Shown here: piece by piece, positions 18,678 to 29,724 of the stretch | How the letters are laid out: each line of letters opens with the position of its first letter | Position numbering within the stretch: the first letter of the stretch is position 1 | Assembly: GCA_963693285.1 (NCBI GenBank) | Contig: OY848927.1 | Location: 4,516,643-4,580,642 of the forward strand | DNA: 64,000 nt | Direction of reading: 5' to 3' | Origin: Xestospongia muta | Lineage: Eukaryota > Porifera > Demospongiae > Haplosclerida > Petrosiidae | Made by a program: the position numbers and the translations under genes | The notes under the pieces: generated by a model | What the model saw: only the letters and a program-made list of their open reading frames with translations | The model's database searches: none | What the model was told of the DNA's origin: nothing

Positions 18678-20701
18678 TTAATGGACGAGCTTCTTTGGTT
18701 TTTCCCAGGGGAACTCCTCACGCCCAAAATGACCATAGACAGCAGTTTTCTGGTAAATTGGTTCACGAAGACCCAATTCCCTATAAATAATTTAGTTGTA
18801 AAGAGAACATACAACAATTTGTCTACTTTATGATCACACCAGGTCGTAGGTCAAAGTTCTTATAGATTATGTCCAAAAGTTCATCGTTTGTAACCTTTGC
18901 TGTACCATAAGTGTCAATGTAGATGGAAAGAGGCTCAGCTATACCAATAGCATAAGATACCTGTAGTAATTATAAATAGTAAACACTTGGTTGTTGATGC
19001 CAAGTTTAGTCAAGAAAAGTATTTTTAACCTGAATTAGAACTCGTCTTGCTAAACCATCTGCAACAATGGACTTAGCAATCCAACGAGCAGCACAAGCAG
19101 CTGAACGATCCACCTTGGATGGATCCTTACCAGAGAAGGCTCCACCTACATAAATTAATGATTGCAGATCAGTAAAATTAGTGTTGCTGACCTCCGTGAG
19201 CTCCCCAGCCTCCGTATGTATCAACAATGATCTTGCGACCAGTCAGACCAGCGTCACCCTATAATAGTGGTCATTGTTATCTTGTTAGAATGAAGTTTCT
19301 CTGTACTTGAGGTCCTCCGATAATGAACATCCCAGACGGTTGTAGGTGATAAATAGTATTTTCATCAAGATACTTTGCAGGGATCACTTCCTATAAGCAA
19401 AATAATCATTACAGTAGGGAGAGATAGTATAACATTGCTACATGTCAGATGGACAATGTGGGAAGGCCATGAACCAGACTTTTAGTGGAGTCATCTATAA
19501 GTCTGTGATTAATCCTGACCTGGTATTTACTGTTCCCTCATACAGTATAATAGTACCTCTTCACAGCTTATACAGCGAAAAGGACATTAAATATTGTAAT
19601 AAGGGATAACGAGATATGTGTAAAGTGAATAACATGATAATCACAGTTGACACAGTTACAGCATTTCAGAGTAAAAATATACGGTTACCAACTATATGAA
19701 ATATGTACATGATAATTTGTTCCTATATAACTATCTGAAGAGACAATTTGATACACCCGCGAGCCTTAGTTATGTAATAATTTAATAATAATAATGCTGA
19801 TAATTCAGAGCAGACTAAAGAATGTTCTATTGTCATTTACCTTGATAACAATTTCCTTCAATTGTTTCCTCATATCTTCCACTGTAATGTCTTCAGAGTG
19901 TTGGACACTGATGACAACTGTGTGTACTCTTTGAGGAACGCAGGCTCCACCTTCCCATTTGTACTCCACAGTGACCTAATAAAACATGTACATACAATCA
20001 AGTATATATTGTAACATAACAAAGTGAGAAATAGAGATAATGTTTCGTGTATCATATGACTATTTATTTATTTCAATATACAATATCTAGTGCAAATATT
20101 TACTTGAGATTTGGAATCAGGTCTAATCCAAGACAATCTCCCACTCCTACGGCAATCAGCTAGCTTCCTGGATAATTAAGACAATTTAATAACTCCACAC
20201 AAGCCAGCCCCTCCCTTAAATGAAATGGGAGGGTCTGATGGATTGACTGTCTTGTTCAAAGTATCACTGGAAATCTAATGATATTAAGTATCTTATAAGT
20301 AGGTGTTGGATCATGTGTGGAGCTTGTGGAGGAATAATTTTATTTTCTAGTAACTGTGGACTTTTCATATGATTGTTTAGCTAAACAAGAGAGAAGACAG
20401 GTTTATTGTAAATCTTTCCTTTTCTCTCTCCTACTACACCATTAGCTATCACATGATCCATCACTACTTAATAAGGGACTTAAGTATCACTGGAAATCTA
20501 GTGATACATTGAACAAGACAGTCAATAGCAATCCAGCAGATTCTGTCCATCTACTTTGAATATAAGTGATAATACACACACACTATATTATTGATAATGT
20601 CTTCCTTACTCATTTAACTGGTGAGCTAACATGATTGTTAGTGGCATATATTCTGGTGTTTCATCAGTAGCATAGCCATACATAAGACCCTGAGAGTGAA
20701 T

Positions 20702-20751
<50 letters not shown>

Positions 20752-21555
20752 GGCTTGACCAGTTTAGTCACAGTACGTAAGCAGGTCAGACCAGTTTAAA
20801 AGGCCACCTTTTGATAATTCAGTTATTGTAGCACATCACATGTTAAACAGGTCATACAATCAGGTTTAACAAGTAATACCAACAGAGAAACTTCTTAATT
20901 TCCAAACTTAGTTATCATTATCACATTAACATACCTGGTCTCCTGCACCTAGGTCCTCATCAGAGCGACCAATATGAACACCCTGAGCAATGTCAGGACT
21001 TTGTTTTTCAATAGCTGTCAAGACATTACAAGTCTTATAATCAAACCCTGTAGGGGAAACAATTATATTGATAACAACAATAGTTCTTTTGGTGTCAGTC
21101 TGACTCAATAGAGCTCACCCTTTCTGGAGTCATCGTATCCAATCTTTTTAACAGTTTCTCTTACGATGGTTGGATAATCGATAGCTGCTTTACTCGTAAT
21201 TTCTCCAAACACAAAAATCATGCCAGTTTTTGTAGCTGTCTCTATAGGAAAATTAAATATTTTTATAATACAATCATAGATACGATTAATTATACAGGAC
21301 ACTCTTTAACTCACCACATGCTACTTTGCTGTATGGGTCTGCCTTCAAACAAGCATCCAAAATAGCATCAGATACCTGATCACATATTTTATCTGTTTAG
21401 ATAACAACATATCAATACAAATAATAACATGTGATTGTCAAATTATCCACGTTTTACGTACCTGGATGACCTTCGCCTACGCTCTCCGACGTGAAGAGAA
21501 AGCAACCGCTAGCATGTCTGCGGGAGTAGTTATTAGGTAAATTGGAATCAGTCAT
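18678..21555 (-). CDS. MAT: S-adenosylmethionine synthetase, copy 2
   Basis: Tandem duplicate of the gene at 12220-15151 with the same exons, the same intronic element and only a few percent difference by eye. It starts MTDSNLPNN at 21555 and ends KPKKLVH at 18678. All splice sites I checked are intact, so it is probably expressed. Changes include Tyr to Cys in SAACAARW (usually SAAYAARW), Thr to Met in PSGMFIIGG and SKSII to SKAAI in the third coding block; the first is at a well conserved position. One donor changed from CAG to CAA before GT. Its divergent partner (HMT copy 2) is broken. Confidence 0.94.
20229..20541. mobile_element. MITE-like element in MAT copy 2 (duplicate of 13799-14117)
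   Basis: The same inverted-end element as in MAT copy 1, at the same intron position, with small deletions in the left arm. Inverted arms lie at about 20229-20290 and 20479-20541. Confidence 0.75.
20705..20746. repeat. (GA)n microsatellite before a MAT copy 2 acceptor
   Basis: Sense-strand CT run of about 40 bp followed by the acceptor CTCAG of the [10 protein letters not shown] exon. It is shorter than the copy 1 tract and lacks the GT block, so the tract has changed length since duplication. Confidence 0.9.
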
Positions 21556-21712
21556 CTTGTTAAATCTATAATATTATACAGTTTCTGATAACAGAAAACG
21601 ATTTCTCCAATTGGTTATAAAAAGTATATGCGATATGTTGTTATAGTATTCAAAAATAATACGATAAATAATTCATATGCACACTCTCGTAGTTTACACG
21701 CCGCACGCAGTC
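21556..21712. promoter_or_regulatory. Duplicate of the MAT/HMT divergent promoter region
   Basis: Clearly homologous to 15152-15306, including TCCAATTGGTTATAAAAAGT. It still fronts an intact MAT gene on one side but a broken HMT on the other. Confidence 0.55.
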
Positions 21713-21789
21713 ATGAATTTCAGTTTATTTATATATTGGATGGAGGTTTGGCCACCGAGATAGGAAGAAGAGGAATAATATCAGGGACT

Positions 21790-22501
21790 TGTTTACTTTC
21801 TAGCCATACCTTAAATCTTTTTATTTTATTTATTAAACTTTCAAGTTTAATACAAAAGCAAATACAACAAAGAAAAGAATTAAATGAAGTTATATAAGGA
21901 TAAAAGTAGAAACTATGGAATAAAAGTAATAATGTGTTTACGTTTGCAATAAATTATTAATTAATTATGAATATAATCAAGAAAAACAGTAAACAAGTAA
22001 TGAATCTAGAAACATTAATTAATCCAAGTTCCTAGAAGCAGTTATAAGTCATACTTAAGATGCATGATTAGAGCTTCTATCATGTATTGTTTCTGTTTAC
22101 TATTGTTCCTTGTACTATTACTAGTATATTCCTATTTGGTTATATCTATTTTTAGTTTGTGCTTGATTTCTATATAAGTAGACCTTTTCTGTTAGTTTCT
22201 TTAGTGTATTGCCTTATAGCAGTTAAAGGATATAAATAAATAAATATAATAAAATAAAAAATAAGTAAATGTATAGCACACAGTTTTCAATAAAAGTAAT
22301 ATCATATATAATACATACATTACAGCATTATAAAGTGTACATGTATGCATTTTATGTTATAGTGCATACATTTTACTTGTATTATAATACGTTATTAGGG
22401 ATTAGGGTTATTATATACATTATAGCATACATTATAATGCTATAATGTTAATGCTGTTGGCTTGTATCTGACATTTAGTAGAGACTTTTAGCTTTGACTT
22501 A
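21790..22501. other. Foreign filler sequence inside the broken HMT copy
   Basis: AT-rich sequence not found in HMT copy 1. It includes a perfect hairpin (12-bp arms ACATTATAGCAT, near 22417-22448), a short TTAGGGATTAGGG telomere-like run near 22394-22407 and, at its right end, a patch homologous to the neighbouring kinase gene. No open frame is supported. Confidence 0.6.
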
Positions 22502-22506
22502 ATTTT
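22446..22506. pseudogene. Fragment of the adjacent kinase gene
   Basis: GTTAATGCTGTTGGCTTGTA and TTTAGTAGAGACTTTTAGCT here match kinase sequence at about 24014-24079 (GTTAATGCTGTTGGCCTGCG, TGTAGTAGAGACTTCTTGGC) in the same orientation, with a small gap. In the kinase this encodes the segment between the VAIK lysine and the alpha-C region. The fragment sits exactly at the breakpoint where HMT homology resumes. Confidence 0.75.
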
Positions 22507-23199
22507 CTCTGATGCTGTGAAGTTTGCTAGTCAATCCCCTCAAATAATAGCGGTTGGAGTGAACTGTACACCACCTCAATATGTAGAGGTATTGTACTTT
22601 ATTAAAGGGACTATCTCACTGTGTATAGGAATTGCTGAGCAATGCTAGTGTGTGTGAGAAACCATTGATAGCATATCCTAACAGTGGTGAAGAATGGCAT
22701 CCAGGAAGCAGGTACAATGACAAATAGTGTCCTGTTAATAAATGTCTTAATAGTTGGTACGGGAAGAAAATGATTACTTCTACTTGGTCTACCAGCTGGA
22801 TAAAACTAGGAGCTAACATAATTGGTATACTAGTCATTGCTAACAGATATAGATTACTTGTTTCTAGATGGGTGTTGCCGTGTCACTCCTGAAGATATCA
22901 GTCAAATTAGAAAAAATTTATACAATAAATAATACCTAACAATTTCTTGAAATTAACAAGAAAATTTATTTTCCAAGGCTTTCTTATGGTTTATAGGGTC
23001 TAGGATGTGGTTCTAGTATTAATTTCCCTTTGATGTAAGTATATAGTGCCCAGTACTTGCTCTCTATCTTTATCCCTTGAAAGTGGTAAGTATGGATCTA
23101 GTTGTATAAAGGATGACCATCCTATAATAATGTTTCATTTTTGATATTAAACAAACTTAAGTAATAAAGGTTAATTAATTAAACACACACGCACAAAAT

Positions 23200-24216
23200 C
23201 TACAATATAACACACCAACTCCCAGCTGGCTCAGCAGGCTGTTGTGTTTCTTTAATGGCATAACTCTTTTCTATATCCTCAATAGCTAAATAAACAGTGT
23301 TCATGTCTGGTCGTTTGTGATACTCATGTTGTAGCATGTCATCAAATAACTTTATTTCTGTTGAATTTGAATGTTGGAGACAAGGTGTAAGTACCTCAGT
23401 TGGTTTCTTCTCACAACAGTCAGGATATTTATACATCAAGACACCAAGGCAGTTTTCATGTGTGGACCACAGACCTCGAGGTATCGGTGGATGAGGTACT
23501 TCAGATATCATGACAAACACCAGTCCAAGAGAAAACACATCACTGGACATATGGTAGTGTTCTTTCCATACCTCTGGTGCCATGTATGGGGGTGTCCCTG
23601 TGATTGTGTTCATATATTGATGGAAAGTAGAGTCTTCAGGAAGCTCATTGCATTCACTCTTGAGATCCCACATAACTTTGGCTAAACCAACGTCAGCTAT
23701 TTTGATGGTATCATTGCTGTTTAGTAGTATATTGGGTGGTTTTAAGTCTCTATGGACTATGTTTCTTTTGTGTATGAACTCAAGACCTTGTGAGAGTTCT
23801 TTGTACCATTTTATACAAAGGTCTTTACTGGGATGATCATCTGTCTCAGCCATTTCATCTAAGTACATCTGAAGGCTTCCTTTAGCACAGAACTCTGTTA
23901 CCATGGCAAGTCCCACGAGGCCGTGTTTGCCTTTGAATTCATAAAATATTTTCAATTCAACTATGTGAGGATGCTGTAACTGCAATAGTATATCCACTTC
24001 TTGGCGAGCTTCAGTTAATGCTGTTGGCCTGCGTCTGCGGATGAAATGTAGTAGAGACTTCTTGGCTTTGACAATTTTTATGGCCACCTGTTCTTCAGCT
24101 TTGCTATCCCATGCTTCAAGAACAGTTCCAAATGATCCCTTACCTAACAGAGATCTGAACTGAAACTGTCCATTATTAGAAGCACAGTTATTAGCTTCTA
24201 TCACAGCCTCAGTCAT
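23200..24216 (-). CDS. Intronless protein kinase with a C-terminal CAAX box
   Basis: A 338-residue serine/threonine-type kinase. I start it at the ATG at 24216 (MTEAVIEANN); the open frame runs further up only through a GTG. The glycine loop is GKGSFGTVLEA (25-35), the beta-3 lysine VAIK is Lys47, the alpha-C Glu is about 73, HRDLKPPN has Asp157 and DVG replaces DFG with Asp175 kept. MAPEVWKEHYHMSSDVFSLGLVF follows. All catalytic residues are present. It ends SWCVIL, a CAAX box with Leu last, which favours geranylgeranylation, so it is probably membrane-bound. Layout around MAPEVW recalls the STK35/PDIK1L (NKF4) group, but this is tentative. It is related to the pseudokinase at 10916. Divergent from RUFY, with 78 bp between ATGs. 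Confidence 0.9.
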   Translation of the reverse strand: MTEAVIEANNCASNNGQFQFRSLLGKGSFGTVLEAWDSKAEEQVAIKIVKAKKSLLHFIRRRRPTALTEARQEVDILLQLQHPHIVELKIFYEFKGKHGLVGLAMVTEFCAKGSLQMYLDEMAETDDHPSKDLCIKWYKELSQGLEFIHKRNIVHRDLKPPNILLNSNDTIKIADVGLAKVMWDLKSECNELPEDSTFHQYMNTITGTPPYMAPEVWKEHYHMSSDVFSLGLVFVMISEVPHPPIPRGLWSTHENCLGVLMYKYPDCCEKKPTEVLTPCLQHSNSTEIKLFDDMLQHEYHKRPDMNTVYLAIEDIEKSYAIKETQQPAEPAGSWCVIL

Positions 24217-24294
24217 TCTGCTTATCCGACTTGTCTGCTGTTTAGCCACACCTCAAAAATCTTTTCTTTTGGCTAAAGCCACGCCTTCTTTAAA
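24217..24294. promoter_or_regulatory. 78-bp divergent promoter region, kinase and RUFY
   Basis: Only 78 bp separate the kinase ATG (24216, minus) from the RUFY ATG (24295, plus). Both core promoters and both 5' UTRs must fit in this space or overlap the coding ends. GGCTAAAGCCACGCC and TAGCCACACC are GC-box-like elements in an AT-rich setting. No TATA box is evident. Confidence 0.55.
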
Positions 24295-27200
24295 ATGGCA
24301 TCCGAGGTGGAGCAGACAAGTTTGCTTGGAGAGGACGGTGGGGGAGAAGAGTCTAGTCAAGTGGAACAGGTTGCAATCGAAAAAAGAAATCTACTCAATA
24401 TCACAAAATTGACTGTAAAAATGTTGATAGAGATAACGATGAAGAGAGCCCAACGTCTTGATGATACTAGTAATGAACTGACACAATGCTTCATTGCACT
24501 AGAACACTGTCTACGACATAGATTAAGAGGTAAGGACTCTACATCTATTTGTAGGTAGGTAGTAACTAGTATCACCCTCAAACTAATAATACCCCACCCC
24601 TCAAATGAAGCTGAATGCAAGTACATAATACGTGATAACATTTTGTATGGTCATAAAAAATTGTACTGTTTATTGCACTACATTGTATCAATAAATCTAA
24701 TAGCCAAGTTTAGCAATACATGTGTATACCATGTTGTTATTATATGGAGTGTGGTTATTTTGACTTGAAATTATAATTATGTCCTAACTGATATTCTCTC
24801 TCTCTCCTCTCCTCGTCAGTCAAACGAAATCTATTAGGTCAAAGACGATCATTTTGGGGTGTATTAGAATCTTTTGAAAAAACCTCATATGATTTTATGG
24901 AGACAATGTCCAGTACTAAAAGTGTTAATGGAGTTAAGTGAGTATGTATGTTATCATAAACTCATTTAACTACCGTTATAATCTACTGTAAAGTTGATTA
25001 TTGTTATCATTATAGTAGATAGGACAACAGTCATAACATTATGAGAATAACACTCCAAGTCTCTATATAGTTACTGTAGTAGTTGTGTTAGATAAAGTCT
25101 TTTTGATTTTTGATGCAGAACTGCATTGGGTAGAGGAAGAGTGTGGTTAAGAATGTCACTAATGCAGAAGAAACTGGCTGACCATTTTAGAGTACTTTCA
25201 GAAAACAAATCATCTCTGATGTAAGAGAATTTTATCAATTGTTTTTGGGTTAAGTTAACCATCCATCCATCCACCCACTCAGTTATTAATCCATATATCC
25301 ATCAATGTATCTATTTATTAATTCATCTATTGATCCATATATCTATCAATGTATTTACGTATCTATTGATCCATATATCTATCAATCTATCTATTTATTA
25401 ATCAATCTATTGATCCATTTATCTATCAATGTATTTATGTATCTATTGATCCATTTATCTATCAATGTATCTATTTATTAATCAATCTATTGATCCATTT
25501 ATCCATTCATCAATTTCTGTACTCTACACAGTGAGTGGTATGATTCAGATGCATTAATGGTGTCTGAAGAATGTACTGTCGTTATTGCTGGGCTTTTAAT
25601 GGGATTGAATGTTATTGATTATACTATTTCCTTATCTGGTGAAGATTTTGATAAACCAGTGAGTTATCATTTACTATCATCAGTAATTGACCACACCCCT
25701 ATAATTTAGAGTGGTGTTCTTGATTTAAGTTTGTTTCTAAAAGATGGAAATTATTTGGAAAAAGCACCTGAGGGTGAGGAAGAAAAAGAACAGTGAGTCA
25801 TGTGACTTGCATAGGATAGTCAGGTGGTTATGTAATTTTCAACCAATCAGATCAGATGAGGAGAAATCATCACAATTAGCACAATTATTAGATCAAAAAG
25901 CATATTTAGAAGAACTCAATAAGAAATTAGAGTAAGACCACTTTAATTAATAACTAGACCTTTAATTACAATCTCAATGAAATAGGGGCCAGCTGGAACG
26001 TCTTCAAGCTCAATTTCTGACTATTGAAAAAGAGAATGTATGTATAAAGGAACAGTTAACTAGTCTGATCGGTTCAGTGGAAACATTGACAACTGAGAGA
26101 GATCAGTTAGCTGAAGATAAAGAAAAAGCAGAAGTAGAGTTGAAGAAAAAGTTAGAAGTATGAAGAAAAAAACATTGTCCTAAGATGTACTATTATAGAC
26201 TGAATGATAATGCTAGTGGTTTCATGCGTATTACCAGCATGTGATGTGTTGTCAGACTGAAAAAAATCAGTCATTAGTCATGGCTATCTAGTTACAGTTC
26301 CTTTCTCTTTTATTTCTCCAATAGACAGTAGAAGGTGATCAAAAGACAGAATTAGAGACATACATACAATCTAGGTAGTAATGTCTCATATGAAAAATGA
26401 CCAATTGAAGTGTTTGTTGTCTTCTAGATCTGGTCTCAATGATTTATATGCTGCATCTCAAAAGAGTTTAGAGGTTGAGATAAATTTAAGACAACAACTT
26501 GAACAGGAGGTTGAATTATTGAGAAGACAGAGAGAAGAGAAAGAGGTATGATATCTCATTGTATTTTGAAGAAAGTAGAAGAGTGTCACTCGAATAGACT
26601 GCTCTACAACTATTAGAGAAGGGCGTTCATGAGAAACAAGACACAATGGTAAATTTAAGAAAACAACTTGAAGAGATGAAAGCAGCTAACTTGAAGATCA
26701 AGACTCAATTGAAGGTAAGTGTATCTTATGTACCACTAGTCTAGTTATACATCATGCTATCAGATTGCTAAAGAAACTCACCAAGCTGACTCTGTCACAC
26801 TCCGAAACCTGGAAGAGAAAGTATCCCAATTAGCTAAAGAAAACAGACAACTTGAACAATCGTAAGTGACGCACATGGTTATACTATAGAATTACATACT
26901 AGTCATAGACCTCATATCTGTTGTTGTCTTTAGGTTACAAGAGACACGTACTTCACTCAGGGAAGCAGATAAAGCATCTCGTGAAGTTGGGGCAAAATTA
27001 CAGGACGTCCAATTATCACGTAGTACAGCTGAGTCTGAACTGGCTATAGAAAAGCAATGGAGATCTAGTTTACAGGTAACTGAAGCAAAGGATAATATCA
27101 TTTGATATTTGGTTTACTGTAGGCAGAGCTACAGAAAGAGAAAGATAGAGTTGTAGAGTTGACTAATGAGACTAAAAATTTTAAGTCTTTACAACAGGCA

Positions 27201-27723
27201 AGAGTAGACTGTACAATATCTTATGTATCTCCTTCTCTAGGAACATGCTCAGTTACAAGAGAAGTATACTTGTCTTCAAGAGTCTGTTTCAGAACAAGAG
27301 ATAGCTCTTGTAGAAATGGGAAGACAACTTAGTCTGTGGGTGAACTAATAGGATTTAACCTGTATTACTTATCCTCTCTCTCTGTAGGTCACAGCAAAAG
27401 TTAGTTGATATGAAACAAGTTCAAAGTATGACAGAGAATGTATGGCAAGATGATAGAGACATTTTAGTGTGTCAAGGTTGCGAAGCAGCTTTCTCAGTTG
27501 CTAGAAGAAAGGTACAACTACTACAATACAGACATATTACTGTAATAAATGATATGTGTTCTGATTTTTAAAATGGTTTCTTTTTTAGCATCACTGTAGA
27601 AATTGTGGCGCTGTATATTGTGCTTCGTGTTCAGACAATACAATGCAGTTAGCATCTAGTGCTAAACCAGTCCGTGTCTGCGACAACTGTTATCAAGTAC
27701 TATTGGAGAGAGCATCAAAATGA
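24295..27723 (+). CDS. RUFY: RUN and FYVE domain-containing protein
   Basis: An endosomal adaptor of the RUFY family. The N-terminal exons encode a RUN domain ([18 protein letters not shown], then [12 protein letters not shown] and [12 protein letters not shown]), a module that binds small GTPases such as Rab and Arf-like proteins. The middle is a long coiled coil rich in Glu, Lys and Gln ([25 protein letters not shown]-type heptads). The C-terminus is a FYVE zinc finger: [28 protein letters not shown] and RVCDNC, with all eight zinc ligands and the basic patch for phosphatidylinositol 3-phosphate. It ends LERASK at 27723. More than 15 short exons. Ortholog assignment to RUFY1 versus RUFY2 is not possible by eye. 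Confidence 0.93.
25251..25517 (+). repeat. ATCT/ATCC-type satellite in a RUFY intron
   Basis: Degenerate array built from ATCTATTGATCCATATATCT, CATCCATC and TTATTAAT blocks. It shows a higher-order period of roughly 60-70 bp. It fills most of the intron between the exons ending near 25220 and starting near 25531. Confidence 0.85.
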
Positions 27724-28407
27724 CAGCATATTATTATTAATATTTCAACTTACTCTTTATTAACTAATAACTAGTTCTGTTAATAACTAACTCGTTTAAT
27801 AACTAGCAGCTGAGAGAATATATCTTTTGTTTGTCATTGGCTAATGATATACGCTTTGTTTCTTCTGTCTACAAATTTCTTAATTTCTAATAACATTCAT
27901 TATAAGATTATATTAAGTGTGTCCTTAAATATAGAATTAACAATAAGCATGCATGCTGTGGGATCTCGAGACTGAGAGTTGATATTTCCTATTCAGAGCT
28001 TAACAGTACAATACTGCCATGTGTAAACACAAATGGGAAATGTTACTCAGAGCTTTCAGAGATAATATTATAAACTAATATTTATAATGTGTAGAAACAG
28101 TCTATTTATATTATTGCCTCCATCAAAGTTGATTACATCACCTTGTATGTGTATTATAAAGTTGGTTTATGTATTGTTTAGTAATTAGCTGATGTGTAAA
28201 TATTGTGATATTATGATATTGACCTAGCATATCAGTTTTAGGCAGTGGTGAAGTGGAAATATTGGTATAACTAATGAAGGCAGTGTACTGGACATGCCCA
28301 GCTACACCCAAATAATTTTTTATATGCAGCTGATATTAAATATTCACTGTCTAGTCTTGTGATTAATCCTCCAAGTTTTTATTGAAGATATCTTTGAGTT
28401 CCTCTGT
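27724..28407. other. Intergenic spacer
   Basis: About 680 bp between RUFY and the secreted protein gene. AT-rich, with a few tandem AACTAGT/TAATAACTA motifs just after the RUFY stop. I see no gene. It should contain the RUFY polyadenylation site and the promoter of the next gene. Confidence 0.5.
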
Positions 28408-29724
28408 ATGATGGCAAGTCATGGCAGCAGATTTGTCTTCTTTCTGCTCTGTTGTCTGTTGTATTGTCATTTTATTACTGTTTGTTGTGGTGGTAGACCA
28501 GTCTCTCCATTACTAATGACACATTCTCTTAAGAATCATGTCATCATTGCAGTAGAAACAGGAAAAGGAGTACTGAACAATGCACGCAATATCTTCAACC
28601 AAAACCCCAATGACTCTGCTTTATTCTTTTATGACAAAGAGACAGCAGAGTTCAGTTTACTAGAGGGAAAGGAACAAGTGGTCAGTCAAGATACATTGGT
28701 CCATATTGTAGGTCATGGTGGCAGACCTGCAGGGAGCCCCGATTTAGGTGGACTGTTTGCTGATGAGTTAGCAGATGTTGTGAGTCGTCTCTCCTTCAAA
28801 GAGCCAAAAATAGGTCACATTAGTTTGGTAGCTTGCAAGGTTCATCATCACGAGGATGATCAAAATGGTTTTCTGCATTCATTTTTACGAACTCTCGTTT
28901 CTAAGTATCATATTGAGACCAGTGTCAGTGCATGGACAACTGAGGTTGCAGTAGATCCTGAAGGTCGACTATTGAGTAAAATAAATGGCTCAAAATGGTA
29001 CATGAACTATCCTGGTAGCTTAGTGGTAGCACATATTGTTAAACCTAATGACACTAAGAGTAAAAGTTCTTTTTATGCTGGCTACAAACTAGATCCATGT
29101 AGATTTGATAAAGGAGCTGAATGCTGTTCTAGAGGACGTTGTAATACTCATATTTTTCATGAGTCGGACTGGACTGATCATGTAGAGGATGAGAAACATG
29201 ATAGACACACACACCAACGTATTAGAGAAACAAGTGATGAATCTTCTTATTCAACTGACAATGAACACACTGGTACAACTGATGATCATGAACATAGTAT
29301 TTCAAATGGTAACAAGCATGTTCATTATTTTGACACTGACACTGATGGATATGATAATACTTATTCAACTGAGAGTGATATTGATGAATATATTAATGAC
29401 ATCAATGAACACAATGATTACTCCTCTTCAACTGATACTAATGAACATGATCTTTACACTGATTCTGATAATGATGATGATACCTATACTACTAACAACA
29501 GTGACAATGACAACGATGAACACATTTATTTCAATGATTCTGATGAATATTCTGTAACTGATGAAGAGAGTAATTTTGAGTGGCCAAATAGTTCAGATTT
29601 GGAGTCAGATGATGACAACATTGAGTTCAATCAAAGTGATGTCAATGATCTCAATTCTGATTACAATGATAACAGAAAGAAATATCAAAGTAAAAAATTT
29701 ACTGATAGAGTGTGGAAGAGATAA
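28408..29724 (+). CDS. Secreted protein with a C80-like cysteine protease domain and an acidic tail
   Basis: Intronless, 438 residues. A hydrophobic signal peptide (FVFFLLCCLLYC) is followed by a domain that looks like a clan CD protease of the C80 type. The histidine is in HIVGHGG (His103) and the cysteine, after a hydrophobic strand, in ISLVACKV (Cys143), with LGGLFADELADVVSRL between them. C80 domains are best known as self-processing parts of large secreted bacterial proteins; here the domain stands alone. Residues about 225-246 hold a small cysteine cluster (DPCRFDKGAECCSRGRC). The tail from about 255 on is Asp/Asn/Ser/Glu-rich (for example DSDNDDDTYTTNNSDNDNDE) and probably disordered, perhaps calcium-binding. 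The family call rests on motif spacing only. Confidence 0.6.
   Translation: MMASHGSRFVFFLLCCLLYCHFITVCCGGRPVSPLLMTHSLKNHVIIAVETGKGVLNNARNIFNQNPNDSALFFYDKETAEFSLLEGKEQVVSQDTLVHIVGHGGRPAGSPDLGGLFADELADVVSRLSFKEPKIGHISLVACKVHHHEDDQNGFLHSFLRTLVSKYHIETSVSAWTTEVAVDPEGRLLSKINGSKWYMNYPGSLVVAHIVKPNDTKSKSSFYAGYKLDPCRFDKGAECCSRGRCNTHIFHESDWTDHVEDEKHDRHTHQRIRETSDESSYSTDNEHTGTTDDHEHSISNGNKHVHYFDTDTDGYDNTYSTESDIDEYINDINEHNDYSSSTDTNEHDLYTDSDNDDDTYTTNNSDNDNDEHIYFNDSDEYSVTDEESNFEWPNSSDLESDDDNIEFNQSDVNDLNSDYNDNRKKYQSKKFTDRVWKR

Larger units (their letters stand above)
21713..22932 (+). pseudogene. Broken homocysteine S-methyltransferase, copy 2
   Basis: The first exon is recognisable (ATG at 21713, then LDGGLATEIGRRGI in another frame), but a net 4-bp loss after the first four codons shifts the frame. 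After about 21790 the homology stops. It resumes at about 22502 with [21 protein letters not shown] and continues through the last three exons to a stop at 22932. Exons two to six, including the first half of the barrel and the minisatellite intron, are missing and replaced by about 700 bp of unrelated sequence. The retained zinc-ligand exons cannot make an enzyme alone. Confidence 0.9.

Noticed and set aside
24217..24249. Upstream extension of the CAAX kinase (AKQQTSRISR) to position 24249
   Set aside because: The extension begins with GTG, not ATG. The first ATG in frame is at 24216.
29189..29557. Open frame rich in Met, Ile and Leu over the acidic tail of the secreted C80-like protein
   Set aside because: A shifted-frame shadow of the GAT/AAT-rich coding sequence; it has no start context or splice support.
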